From contig JAHIND010000002.1 in assembly GCA_018896025.1 (NCBI GenBank), positions 62,001-126,000 on the forward strand: a DNA stretch of 64,000 nucleotides, given 5' to 3'. The first letter of the stretch is position 1. Each line of letters opens with the position of its first letter. The position numbers and the translations under genes are program-made. The DNA comes from Pseudomonadota bacterium (GTDB lineage Bacteria > Desulfobacterota > Desulfarculia > Desulfarculales > Desulfarculaceae). The notes below the pieces were generated by a model that was not told the DNA's origin, searched no databases, and saw nothing but the letters and a program-made list of their open reading frames with translations. Below are positions 9,496-16,501 of the stretch, piece by piece.

Positions 9496-10347
9496 TGACC
9501 TGTGCTTGCCGGGTTTGTTGGTTGGCCTCTTGGCGGGCCGCGTGGATGATCAGAAGCTTGTTCATCAGGCCCTCGCGTTCTTCCTGGTCCTCAGGACTCA
9601 GGCCCAGCCATTCCAGGAGTCGAATCACCCCCGGCAAATCCAGCGGTGGGGGTTGGAGGCCGGGATCGGTGGCCACCTGGAAGGCCAATCCGTTGCCGGC
9701 CGCAGCCAGTTGGCCCTGGGGGGGCTGAGTCACCTGGCCGGCCCACTCGTAGATCTGCCAGGCTTCGTGGTTCACTGGCCAGAGATCCAACTCGGCCAGG
9801 GGGCATGGTTCCTGCCCCTCTGCCGGATGCAGGCAGAGGGGCAATTCGTGAGGTCCCAAAAGCTCCAGGCAGCCTTCGCAGTCGATCCGCCCGGGTGTGA
9901 ACCACCACCGGGCGAACTCAGTTAGTTTCCCCGTGCCTCCTCTTCCGAGGTCTCCCGGAAAGCGCCCAGATCATCCACCGCCTCGGCGATGATCGAGAAA
10001 AACTCCCCGCTATGCAGCAGCAGGGCCAGAACGTTCTTTGGGTCAAAGGGAATCTCGTCAGGCAGGGCGGCGGGATCCACGGGCAGGAACTCCAGCACCG
10101 CCTCCCTGGTCATGCCCCGCCAGCCGGTTACCGCCTTGGCAAGCTCGGAATGGGTGGCGTTGAAGGCCGCCTCGTCCTGGGCCACCTTGCTCCCCTTCAC
10201 CGCCTGCAGGCGCTTGTTCAGCTTGCGCCAGGCCTTCTTGCCCAGGAACTTCACGTCCACTTCAACCCCGGGGCGCACCTCGATGGTGCGGCTCAACTCC
10301 TGCTGGTTCTGGCTGACAGCCTTGAGCAGGTCGAAATTCTCGTTCAT
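9488..10347 (-). CDS. Tail assembly chaperone, -1 frameshift product (gpGT-like)
   Basis: The downstream frame, open from 9925 to its stop at 9488-9490, has no credible start of its own: its first candidate start is a TTG without a ribosome site. It is joined in the -1 frame to the short form at GGGAAAC. Slippage after AAC would give about 286 residues: 141 of the first frame plus 145 of the second, with the junction reading EARGN then LTEFARWW. The extension is Pro and Gln rich with a helical C-terminal end. In lambda the T extension recruits tail tube subunits to the tape measure. The frame overlaps the tape measure start. Confidence 0.85.
9922..9931 (-). promoter_or_regulatory. -1 programmed frameshift site GGGAAAC followed by TAA
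   Basis: On the minus strand the codons read CGG GGA AAC TAA, so bases 9931-9925 are the heptamer G GGA AAC in exact X XXY YYZ phase with the zero frame. The stop follows immediately. Lambda uses GGGAAAG for the same purpose. No obvious strong downstream pseudoknot was identified by eye, which is also the case in many tail chaperone genes. Confidence 0.88.
9922..10347 (-). CDS. Tail assembly chaperone, short form (gpG-like)
   Basis: A 141-residue acidic protein translated from an ATG with an AAGGAG ribosome site nine bases upstream. It sits between the tail tube gene and the tape measure, the invariant place of the lambda G/T chaperone pair. Its final codons run over the slippery heptamer GGGAAAC directly before the TAA stop, so most ribosomes should make this short form and a minority the extended form. 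In lambda the short form stabilises the tape measure during tail assembly; the same job is inferred here. Confidence 0.88.
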   Translation of the reverse strand: MNENFDLLKAVSQNQQELSRTIEVRPGVEVDVKFLGKKAWRKLNKRLQAVKGSKVAQDEAAFNATHSELAKAVTGWRGMTREAVLEFLPVDPAALPDEIPFDPKNVLALLLHSGEFFSIIAEAVDDLGAFRETSEEEARGN

Positions 10348-10374
10348 AGCGCTTTTCTCCTTTTGGTTCGGTGC

Positions 10375-11529
10375 CTACAGGTAAGACACCTTGATTTCGT
10401 CTTCCATCGCGGAGGTGGGCAGCCCCACCAGTTCCACGGCGATATCGCGCCACACGCTGTCTCCGCTCAGGTCGGGGGTGTTCATCTCGGCCTGGGGCAG
10501 CTCCCACTTCACCTGGGATCCGGCGCTTGCCCCGGCCTGCAGGGTGATGGCCCCTTGCACCTGGTTGCGGGCGCGACTGAAGAAGCCGGCGAACTCCCGA
10601 CGGAAACGGCAAGAGAGCTTCCCGCCGGCGTCACGTGCGTCGCCTTCGATATCGCTCACGTAGTGGTCACTGGTGAGTTCCGCATCGTCCTGGGTCAGCT
10701 TGTTGTCCAGGCTGCCGCTGGCGCTCATGATGGCCAGGCTGGCGCCGTCCAGGGTCACCGTGCCGGTGCGAGCCTCCACCTTGGTCCCGCTCCAACTGGG
10801 GGTAGGCAAGAAACCCTTGACCACCACGTCGGCGGCCGGGGCGGAGCTCAGGGCCGGGGAGATACTGATGGTGTCATTGCCCACGTCCACGGCGGTGATC
10901 AGGTAGCCGGCCCCGCCGTTGTCCTCGCTGCCCACCTGGACATAGGCCCCGGCCATGAACAACAAGGCGCCGCCGGCGGCCAGCTTGATCAGTTCCGTGG
11001 TGGAGGCGGCCACCGTTTCGCTGGTGCCCGCGAACAGCACCTTCTGGGCCATGCCGCCGAAGCCCAGGTTGACGTAGCCCTTGGCCGCGAAATCGAAGGC
11101 CAGGCTGCCAACCTTGCAGCCGGCCGCGAAAAACCAGGTATGGCCCTCTTTCCAGCACAAGCTGAAGCTGGGCAGCGCGATGGCCGGTTCGTACACCACC
11201 GATACCCCGGCATTGACCGTCTTTTGGCCCAGGGCGCACTCCATGAGCACGTCCTCTTGAGGTGCGGTGCCCGCCGCCCCGGAAGGACGGGAGTAGAGCT
11301 TCAGGTCAATATTGGCCGCCGGGGTCTGATCTCGGGCCCGGTCCGGCTTGGAGCGGCTGTTGACCAACTCCTCGCTGTCGGTGAAGGATTCCGGTTGAGG
11401 AGCCGTGGGCACCGCGGTCACTCGGACGGCATCGGTGGCCGCCGGAAAGGCCAGGATCCCGAAAGCGGTTTCCTTCTTGACGAAGACCTCGGTCTCCTTG
11501 ACCAGGGCCTTGTGGTTAGTCAGCGCCAT
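10375..11529 (-). CDS. Major tail tube protein
   Basis: This 384-residue protein lies directly upstream of the chaperone pair and downstream of the tail terminator and head-completion genes, where the tube gene is always found. The sequence is a two-part beta-rich protein without Cys clusters; residues 60-110 contain NIDLKLYSRP and the C-terminal half has the alternating strand pattern of tube proteins. It is longer than lambda gpV (246 residues) and similar in size to tube proteins of B3/D3112-type transposable phages as I recall them. Start overlaps the preceding small gene by 14 bases. Confidence 0.8.
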   Translation of the reverse strand: MALTNHKALVKETEVFVKKETAFGILAFPAATDAVRVTAVPTAPQPESFTDSEELVNSRSKPDRARDQTPAANIDLKLYSRPSGAAGTAPQEDVLMECALGQKTVNAGVSVVYEPAIALPSFSLCWKEGHTWFFAAGCKVGSLAFDFAAKGYVNLGFGGMAQKVLFAGTSETVAASTTELIKLAAGGALLFMAGAYVQVGSEDNGGAGYLITAVDVGNDTISISPALSSAPAADVVVKGFLPTPSWSGTKVEARTGTVTLDGASLAIMSASGSLDNKLTQDDAELTSDHYVSDIEGDARDAGGKLSCRFRREFAGFFSRARNQVQGAITLQAGASAGSQVKWELPQAEMNTPDLSGDSVWRDIAVELVGLPTSAMEDEIKVSYL

Positions 11530-11767
11530 CAGTCACCTTCCTTTCGGCACCTTTGTCATCGGCCGGAGTCTTGGCCAAAGTCTTTTGGCCGGCGGCGCGG
11601 CCGGCGGTCTTTTTCTGGGGCTTGGGCTCTTCCCATGCCTCGCTTTTGAGCAGATGAATCGCCACCCGCCCATCAACCTGTAGCTCCTCGCCGGGGGCAG
11701 CCTGGCCGTAGCCGGCCACGGTCTGGGCCACGGGCAAGACGTTAATCACGGTCACCTTGTCGCTCAT
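11516..11767 (-). CDS. Small basic phage protein, unknown
   Basis: This 83-residue protein has an N-terminal beta-like segment (residues 1-45) and a Lys, Ala and Pro-rich C-terminal tail. It overlaps the tail terminator gene by four bases (ATGA) and the tube gene by 14, so it is translated as part of the operon. The position between terminator and tube is where small tail completion proteins occur. No family recognised. Confidence 0.75.
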   Translation of the reverse strand: MSDKVTVINVLPVAQTVAGYGQAAPGEELQVDGRVAIHLLKSEAWEEPKPQKKTAGRAAGQKTLAKTPADDKGAERKVTDGAD

Positions 11768-12186
11768 GAGAGCTCCTCCTCGGTAAGCACCGCCACGTCC
11801 AGCAGGGCCACGGCGTAGTCGGCCCCGTACCAGGCGGCGTAATTGAAGCGGGTGGCCCCCAGTTCCATCGCCTGCACCAGGCCGCCCAGCCGGTTGTCCT
11901 TTTCCAGGGCCAGGCGGCCCTTGCGAGACAAATTCATGGCCAGATCCCGAGCGGCGTCGGCATCACCCTTGTCGCGACCCACCGCCACGTGGAAGCCGAT
12001 GGCCACCTTCTGGCCCAGGGCCACGGAGGTCACCGGCAGCTCTTGCGGCGTCTGGAGCACTTCACCCACGTATTCCAGGACCACCACCGAGTCCTTGCTC
12101 GGCTTGTCCAGGGCGTTGGTGATCGTCTCCTCCACCCCGGGAATGGCGGCCATCATCGTGGCCAAGCTGTCCAGCAGGGCGCTCAC
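11764..12186 (-). CDS. Putative tail terminator / tail completion protein
   Basis: This 140-residue alpha/beta protein starts with a GTG that overlaps the previous stop (GTGA). The N-terminal helix MSALLDSLATMMAAIPGVEE, followed by strands and a central helix rich in Ala, Asp and Arg, matches the layout of gpU-like and Mu gp37-like terminator proteins, which cap the tail tube and join it to the head. It sits between the HK97 gp10-like gene and the tube gene, which supports this. Assignment is by position and shape, not by a diagnostic motif. Confidence 0.6.
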   Translation of the reverse strand: MSALLDSLATMMAAIPGVEETITNALDKPSKDSVVVLEYVGEVLQTPQELPVTSVALGQKVAIGFHVAVGRDKGDADAARDLAMNLSRKGRLALEKDNRLGGLVQAMELGATRFNYAAWYGADYAVALLDVAVLTEEELS

Positions 12187-12602
12187 AAGCTCATCACCTT
12201 AGAAAAAATCGCCTCGACCTCGGGCGCGGCCCGGTCCACGGCCCGGTCCATGAAGGGGTTGGGCTTCTGGCCGGCCACGCTGGCCACCGGATGGGCGGCC
12301 CCGGGCCAATACAGAGCCTTCTTGTTGACCGGGCGGATGCGCTTTTTGTTGGGGCCCCAGATGCCGGTGCCCTCATGCACGTAGACTCCGTAGGGAGCGG
12401 CGCCGGAGACGAATACATGGCCTCCGCCCTGGGCCTGCTCCACGGTGATGGCGTTGACCAGGTTGCCGGTGGCGTGGGGGGCCTCCTCCACCGCAACGCT
12501 TTCGATGGCCAGCAGGGCGGCCAAGGCCCCACGCCGCACCCGCTCCGCGAAGTCCTCCGGAAGGGTCAGCACTTGGCTGAGATCGGCTCTAAGCGTCGCC
12601 AT
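12183..12602 (-). CDS. HK97 gp10-like head-tail joining protein
   Basis: This 139-residue protein contains the typical pattern of the HK97-gp10 family: a helix with PHATGNLVNAI (about residues 41-51) followed by a strand-turn with VSGAAPYGVYVHEGTG (about 64-79) and NPFMDRAVD near the end (about 114-122). These proteins act at the head-tail connector, helping attach the tail. It overlaps its neighbours on both sides and has no other domains. I am fairly confident of the family. Confidence 0.78.
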   Translation of the reverse strand: MATLRADLSQVLTLPEDFAERVRRGALAALLAIESVAVEEAPHATGNLVNAITVEQAQGGGHVFVSGAAPYGVYVHEGTGIWGPNKKRIRPVNKKALYWPGAAHPVASVAGQKPNPFMDRAVDRAAPEVEAIFSKVMSL

Positions 12603-13014
12603 CCAAATCCTTCACCACCCCGGCCAGCGCGGCGGGGCTTTGTAAGTAGGGCTGGGCCAGACGCTCGGCGGCGGTCAGATGCTGATCTGCCAGTGTCTGC
12701 ACCTGGGCCGGGGTCAGGTAGCTGCTCTGGCCCTCGGTGTGGCTGGCCCCGCCCACAAAACCCATGCCCTGATAGTTGCCCGCCAGGGAGGCGAACATCT
12801 CAGCCAGAGCCAGGCGGGCCTCGGCCAGCTTCAGGGCCGCCGCCCGGTCGGGGTCGCTGGGGCTAGCCGCCCCGGCGTCGCTGTAGGCGGTGGCCCCCAC
12901 CCAGCGCTTGAGCCGCAAGGCCGCGGCGCTGAGGTGGGGGGTCACCGTGGCGGCCTCCACCTTGTCCGGCAGGTTGCCCACCTGCCGGACATATGCTTCG
13001 TCAATCAAAGGCAC
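12589..13014 (-). CDS. Putative head-tail connector protein
   Basis: A 141-residue mostly helical protein between the major capsid gene and the gp10-like gene. That place is normally taken by head completion proteins such as Mu gp36 or DUF1320-type adaptors. The start is a GTG six bases after the capsid stop with a poor ribosome site, so translation may depend on termination of the capsid gene. The sequence has a Leu/Ala-rich helical core and no enzymatic motif. Function by position only. Confidence 0.6.
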   Translation of the reverse strand: MPLIDEAYVRQVGNLPDKVEAATVTPHLSAAALRLKRWVGATAYSDAGAASPSDPDRAAALKLAEARLALAEMFASLAGNYQGMGFVGGASHTEGQSSYLTPAQVQTLADQHLTAAERLAQPYLQSPAALAGVVKDLDGDA

Positions 13015-13020
13015 GATGTG

Positions 13021-14052
13021 CTACAGCACCGTGGCGGCCACGTAGGCCTCGGGCTCCCAGGGCACCGGCAGGGGCCGGCTCTCGGCCAGCAGCCACAGCA
13101 CGCTGGGATCCTTCTCCAGCCAGGACTTGGCGAAGAACTCATCCATCACGTTGGCCCCGGCGTCCAGATCCAGGATCAAGCCGAACTCGATGGTGAAACG
13201 CGCCGCGCTGTTGACCAGCACCGCCTTGTCCGTGCCCACGATCTTGGTCTTGGTCCCGGAGGTCGCGGTGTACTCGAAGGGGTACTTGTAGACGTCCAGC
13301 CCCTTGTAGGGCCCGATGTACTCCGTCTTGAAGTCCGGCCGCAGCTCGCCAACGATGATGTGGCGCCGGTCGTATTCCGCCTGCACCTTCTCGTCGGCTA
13401 GGAATTTCTCCGCCGCCCCGGTGCCCAGGAGCATCAGGTCCGGCCCGGAGCCGTAGGCCGAGAGGATCAGGTTGGCCCAGGTCTCTATGTTGGCTGGAAT
13501 GTCGGCCGCCGACTGTCCCCAGCGGTTGTCCCCGGTGAGGGTGGGCTTGTGGGCCACGGGCAGACGGTAATCCACCTCAAAGGCGAGGTTGTCCTGACTC
13601 ACGGTCAAGGCCCCGGTGCACAGCGCCTGGGCGCACATCCACTCGATGGTGCGGTCGACGCGCTGCTTGAGGTCCTTGGCCTCCATGCCCACCTTCTTTT
13701 CCTTCCAGGCGTTGATATCGCCTCCGCCGGTGGCATAGATTGCTGCGCCGGGCCCCCGCTCGGTGAGCAGGGCCTGGGCGGGCAAGGGCTTTTTGGGGCG
13801 CAGCCTTGGGGTCTTTACCGCCCGCTGCTCCCGGCCCAGCTGTCCCACCACCGTGCCGCCCTCGATGGGGGACACGAACGGCACCAGCTTCTGGTTGCCC
13901 ACGGTGATGTCCACGTCGATGGTGTCGCTGGGGTTGGTGTTGCGCTCCTTGAAAATCAGCTGCTGCAGCAGCCGCGGGGGCAGCTTGATCTGGTTGATGG
14001 CGGTGGTAAGGGCCCGCCAAGCAAGAAGGCCCAAGCCGAGAGGGGTGTCCAT
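13021..14052 (-). CDS. Major capsid protein (lambda gpE-like family)
   Basis: This 343-residue protein begins with a strong ribosome site (AAAGGAGGA). It contains the features of the lambda gpE family: an N-terminal arm, KERNTNPSDTIDVDI near residue 35, a long helical E-loop region, and a C-terminal WEPEAYVAATVL segment. The length equals lambda gpE (341). It forms the icosahedral shell. The gene directly follows a lambda gpD-like decoration gene, the same pairing as in lambda, although the rest of the head module is Mu-like. Confidence 0.85.
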   Translation of the reverse strand: MDTPLGLGLLAWRALTTAINQIKLPPRLLQQLIFKERNTNPSDTIDVDITVGNQKLVPFVSPIEGGTVVGQLGREQRAVKTPRLRPKKPLPAQALLTERGPGAAIYATGGGDINAWKEKKVGMEAKDLKQRVDRTIEWMCAQALCTGALTVSQDNLAFEVDYRLPVAHKPTLTGDNRWGQSAADIPANIETWANLILSAYGSGPDLMLLGTGAAEKFLADEKVQAEYDRRHIIVGELRPDFKTEYIGPYKGLDVYKYPFEYTATSGTKTKIVGTDKAVLVNSAARFTIEFGLILDLDAGANVMDEFFAKSWLEKDPSVLWLLAESRPLPVPWEPEAYVAATVL

Positions 14053-14085
14053 GATCTATCCTCCTTTTCCCCTTGCGGGGAGGGT

Positions 14086-14736
14086 TTACGCGCCGGTGAC
14101 CGCGCTGGCGTAGACGCCGGCGGTTTCCAGCTGCTCCAGGGTCCGGGCCTTCTGGGCGTCGGTGATGCTGTCCGGCCAGACCAGGGCGGCCTTGTAGACT
14201 TCGCCGTGCACGATGAACACGCCCGCCTCGTCGGCCGAGCTGGCGTCCACCGCTTCCGGGGCCACCGCCGCGGCCTTGGCCTTGCCGGCCGCGTCGTGGC
14301 TGTAGCCGGCGGTGATGGCGCTGTCGTCATCCGGGGCGGTGGTGAAGATCAGGCGGTAATAACCGCTGGCGTAGTCGATGAAGCCGAATCCCACCCCGGC
14401 ACCGGCCAGGCCACCCTTGCCGTCGTCGGTCATCTCCTTGGCCGCGGCGCCCACGGTGGCCCCGATGGTCACCGAGCCGGGGATCACCCCGGGGTTGACC
14501 AGCAAGCCTTCGAACACCTTGAGCGAGCCGCCGGCGTCGGCCACCAGCACCTCATCGGCCACCGCCGGCTCCAGGTCCAGGTTCACGTACTTGCCGTCCG
14601 CGTCCTGGCCCAGAACCTGGCCCTTGGCCGCGTTTTCCCCGCTGAGCAGGGTGCCCGGCTTGGTGATGATGGGATGGCCGCCCTCGAGGGCCACCGGGGT
14701 GAGGCTGTCGGAAGTAACTCCGTAATTCCTTGCCAT
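14086..14736 (-). CDS. Head decoration protein (lambda gpD-like)
   Basis: At 216 residues it is about twice the length of lambda gpD. Residues 1-75 show the family pattern VALEGGHPIITKPGTLLSG and GQVLGQDADGKYV, and a related strand arrangement recurs near residues 150-205, so the protein may have two parts. The decoration protein binds the three-fold sites of the expanded shell and stabilises it. The start has a good ribosome site (AAGGAG, eight bases). Located between scaffold and capsid genes as in lambda. Confidence 0.85.
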   Translation of the reverse strand: MARNYGVTSDSLTPVALEGGHPIITKPGTLLSGENAAKGQVLGQDADGKYVNLDLEPAVADEVLVADAGGSLKVFEGLLVNPGVIPGSVTIGATVGAAAKEMTDDGKGGLAGAGVGFGFIDYASGYYRLIFTTAPDDDSAITAGYSHDAAGKAKAAAVAPEAVDASSADEAGVFIVHGEVYKAALVWPDSITDAQKARTLEQLETAGVYASAVTGA

Positions 14737-14761
14737 TGCTTTTTCTCCTTGTCAGGCGGCC

Positions 14762-15244
14762 TTAGCCGGCCTGGTTGACCCGGTCGGCCATGCTCTGGCC
14801 GGTCTTTTCGGGCTGGTCCTGGGCTCCCAGCTGCTCAGGCGGCTTCTCCGTCTCCAGGCTGGAGCGGATGGGCACCTCCTTGCCGCAGCTGGGGCAGACC
14901 GCCTTGAAGGTTTGGCCCACCTTGCCCCCGAACTGCTCCAGGAAGGCGGTGGCGGTGGCCAGATCGGCCCCCTTGATCACCGCCTCCAGGCCTGCGGCCA
15001 CCTTGTGGTCCTGGGCGCCCAAAGCGGCCAGGCGCAGGGCCTCGGTTCGCACCGCCTCCAGGTGGGCCTGGCCCGCCTGGGCTAACGGCTCCAGCTCGGC
15101 CACCTTGGCCCGCAGCTTATCCACCCCCGCCTGGAGGTGTTGAACCACCTCCTCGGGATTGCCCATCTGGATCGGGGTAAGAGCCAAGGCCTGGCCCAGA
15201 GGGGCCAAGGCCGCCAAGGTCACAATGTTTTTGGTTTCGGCCAT
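14762..15244 (-). CDS. Nested internal-start scaffold protein
   Basis: An in-frame ATG at 15244 within the protease gene is preceded by GAAAGGAGCACCGAC, a ribosome site stronger than that of most genes here, and would give a separate 160-residue protein starting MAETKNIVTLAAL. Its sequence is helical and Gln/Glu/Ala rich with a leucine-heptad stretch (about residues 50-90), as expected for a scaffold. A linker rich in Gly, Pro and Asn separates it from the protease domain. Independent synthesis of scaffold from a nested start is known for Mu gpZ and lambda Nu3. Confidence 0.75.
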   Translation of the reverse strand: MAETKNIVTLAALAPLGQALALTPIQMGNPEEVVQHLQAGVDKLRAKVAELEPLAQAGQAHLEAVRTEALRLAALGAQDHKVAAGLEAVIKGADLATATAFLEQFGGKVGQTFKAVCPSCGKEVPIRSSLETEKPPEQLGAQDQPEKTGQSMADRVNQAG

Positions 15245-15880
15245 GTCGGTGCTCCTTTCGTCGGGCTGCCCGCCGGGCTGGCCCAGGTTTGCGTTGGTTC
15301 CGGGATGGGCCAGGGCCCTGGCTCCGCGATCGGCTCCAGCCCAGACCAGGCTGAGCTCCGGCATTTCGTCGATCTTGGTGGCGATCCAGCGCACCACCTG
15401 GCCCTGATGCTTTTCGCCCAACAGGGCGTAAAACTCCGAGGCGGTCAGGTCGGGATGAGATTTGGCGTACTCACCAAACCAAGTGATGGACACCGCGCAC
15501 TTGAAGGGGGGATCGGCGGTCATCTGGCGCAGCAACCCCTCGGGCAGGGACTGCTTGTCCAGGCGCAGGCGGGCGTTGATACCCGGCGCTCCCAGGCGGG
15601 CCTCCTCGTCCCACCAGGTTTCCAGGACCATGCCCACCACCGTGTCCACGTAGTGCCAGTGGTTGAGCATCACCGGCATGCCCTTAAGTTGGGCCGTGGC
15701 TCCCTGCAGGAGATCGGCCGGGAACTCAAACCAGTGGCCCGGGATGATCCTGGCGCTGATGGCCCGCACCTCCAAGACCAGAAAGTCGCCTTCCGACGCG
15801 GGGATCTCCACCTCCGCCGGGGCTAAGGCGATGGGCTGGTCCGCCACGGTCACCCGGTATTGCTGCTGCTTGTCGGCCAT
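14762..15880 (-). CDS. Prohead protease with C-terminal scaffold domain
   Basis: I start the protein at the ATG at 15880, which has GGGAGG eight bases upstream, giving 372 residues; an upstream TTG lacks a ribosome site. Residues of about 1-205 form a protease-like domain with MPVMLNHW (candidate catalytic His) and KCAVSITWFGEY (candidate Ser), then LSLVWAGADRGA, resembling herpesvirus-type (U35) prohead proteases. The C-terminal part from residue 213 is a helical scaffold ending with a CPSCGKE zinc-like pair. The layout, protease plus scaffold in one gene with a nested scaffold start, copies Mu gpI/Z and lambda C/Nu3. Confidence 0.78.
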   Translation of the reverse strand: MADKQQQYRVTVADQPIALAPAEVEIPASEGDFLVLEVRAISARIIPGHWFEFPADLLQGATAQLKGMPVMLNHWHYVDTVVGMVLETWWDEEARLGAPGINARLRLDKQSLPEGLLRQMTADPPFKCAVSITWFGEYAKSHPDLTASEFYALLGEKHQGQVVRWIATKIDEMPELSLVWAGADRGARALAHPGTNANLGQPGGQPDERSTDMAETKNIVTLAALAPLGQALALTPIQMGNPEEVVQHLQAGVDKLRAKVAELEPLAQAGQAHLEAVRTEALRLAALGAQDHKVAAGLEAVIKGADLATATAFLEQFGGKVGQTFKAVCPSCGKEVPIRSSLETEKPPEQLGAQDQPEKTGQSMADRVNQAG

Positions 15881-15891
15881 CGCCGTCCTCC

Positions 15892-15927
15892 CAAACAAAA
15901 AGGCCCAGGGGGGTTACCCCTGGGCCT
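15892..15927 (-). terminator. Rho-independent terminator inside the late operon
   Basis: A perfect 11-bp stem (15917-15927 with 15901-15911) and five-base loop is followed on the minus strand by TTTTGTTTGG. It lies between the Com-like gene and the protease/scaffold gene. It would reduce transcription of capsid and tail genes unless antitermination or translation coupling overrides it. Confidence 0.8.
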
Positions 15928-15996
15928 CTCTGGGCCTCTCTCGAATCGGATTGTATCTGGCGCTCGCTGGCGCTCCGGCGGCTTGTGGGCCGCGTT

Positions 15997-16170
15997 TTAT
16001 ATCTTGGTGGCCCTTTCCCTGGCCTGAGGACCTGGGGCGGCCCTACGGGCCGGAAAGGGCCCCGGTGTACCAAATTTCATCAGCTTGCCGCAGCGGCACT
16101 TGATCTCTACTTTGCCGTTGCCGTCCCACTCGCCCAGCTTGCGGCCGCACACGCAGCGCAGTTCACGCAT
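15997..16170 (-). CDS. com: Com-like zinc-binding translational regulator
   Basis: This 57-residue protein begins at an ATG overlapping the previous stop (TGATG). It reads MRELRCVCGRKLGEW and then VEIKCRCGKLMKF: two Cys-x-Cys pairs spaced as in the Mu Com family, which folds around zinc. In Mu, Com binds the mom leader RNA and lets ribosomes reach the mom start. The basic, Pro-rich tail (residues 36-57) could add RNA contacts. No mom gene is visible in the window. The family call is good, the target is unknown. Confidence 0.72.
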   Translation of the reverse strand: MRELRCVCGRKLGEWDGNGKVEIKCRCGKLMKFGTPGPFPARRAAPGPQARERATKI

Positions 16171-16499
16171 CAGGCTGCCTCCGGCAGGTGCTCGGCAGGG
16201 TAATCGCCATCGGCGATCTGATCCAGCCACCACCACCAGTGAGACTCGGGGATGCTTTCGCTCTCCCGGAGATCCGCGATAATGTCCGCGCGCCAAAAGC
16301 CCGCCACCTGAATCGCCTTATCCAGCAAAGACCGGTCCGCCTTGGCCACCAGCTTCTGTTCCTGTTCGCTGAGCTGGTCCCAGGCCTCGGCGATCTGCTC
16401 CCGAAAAATGGCCTTGCGGGAAACCGCCTCCGGCTCCAACAGCTCCGGAGCCAGCCCCTCGGCCAGCCCGTCGGCATAGCGTTCCACCGCGTCGTTCAT
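16170..16499 (-). CDS. Small acidic phage protein, unknown
   Basis: A 109-residue protein; I choose the ATG at 16499, which has a GTGGAG site and follows the portal stop by two bases. The sequence is helical and acidic with a striking run of four tryptophans (SHWWWWLD) near residues 85-92. It lies between the portal-F fusion and the Com-like gene, a position that holds small head morphogenesis proteins in Mu-like phages. No known family recognised. Confidence 0.72.
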   Translation of the reverse strand: MNDAVERYADGLAEGLAPELLEPEAVSRKAIFREQIAEAWDQLSEQEQKLVAKADRSLLDKAIQVAGFWRADIIADLRESESIPESHWWWWLDQIADGDYPAEHLPEAA

Positions 16500-16501
16500 G
16501 A

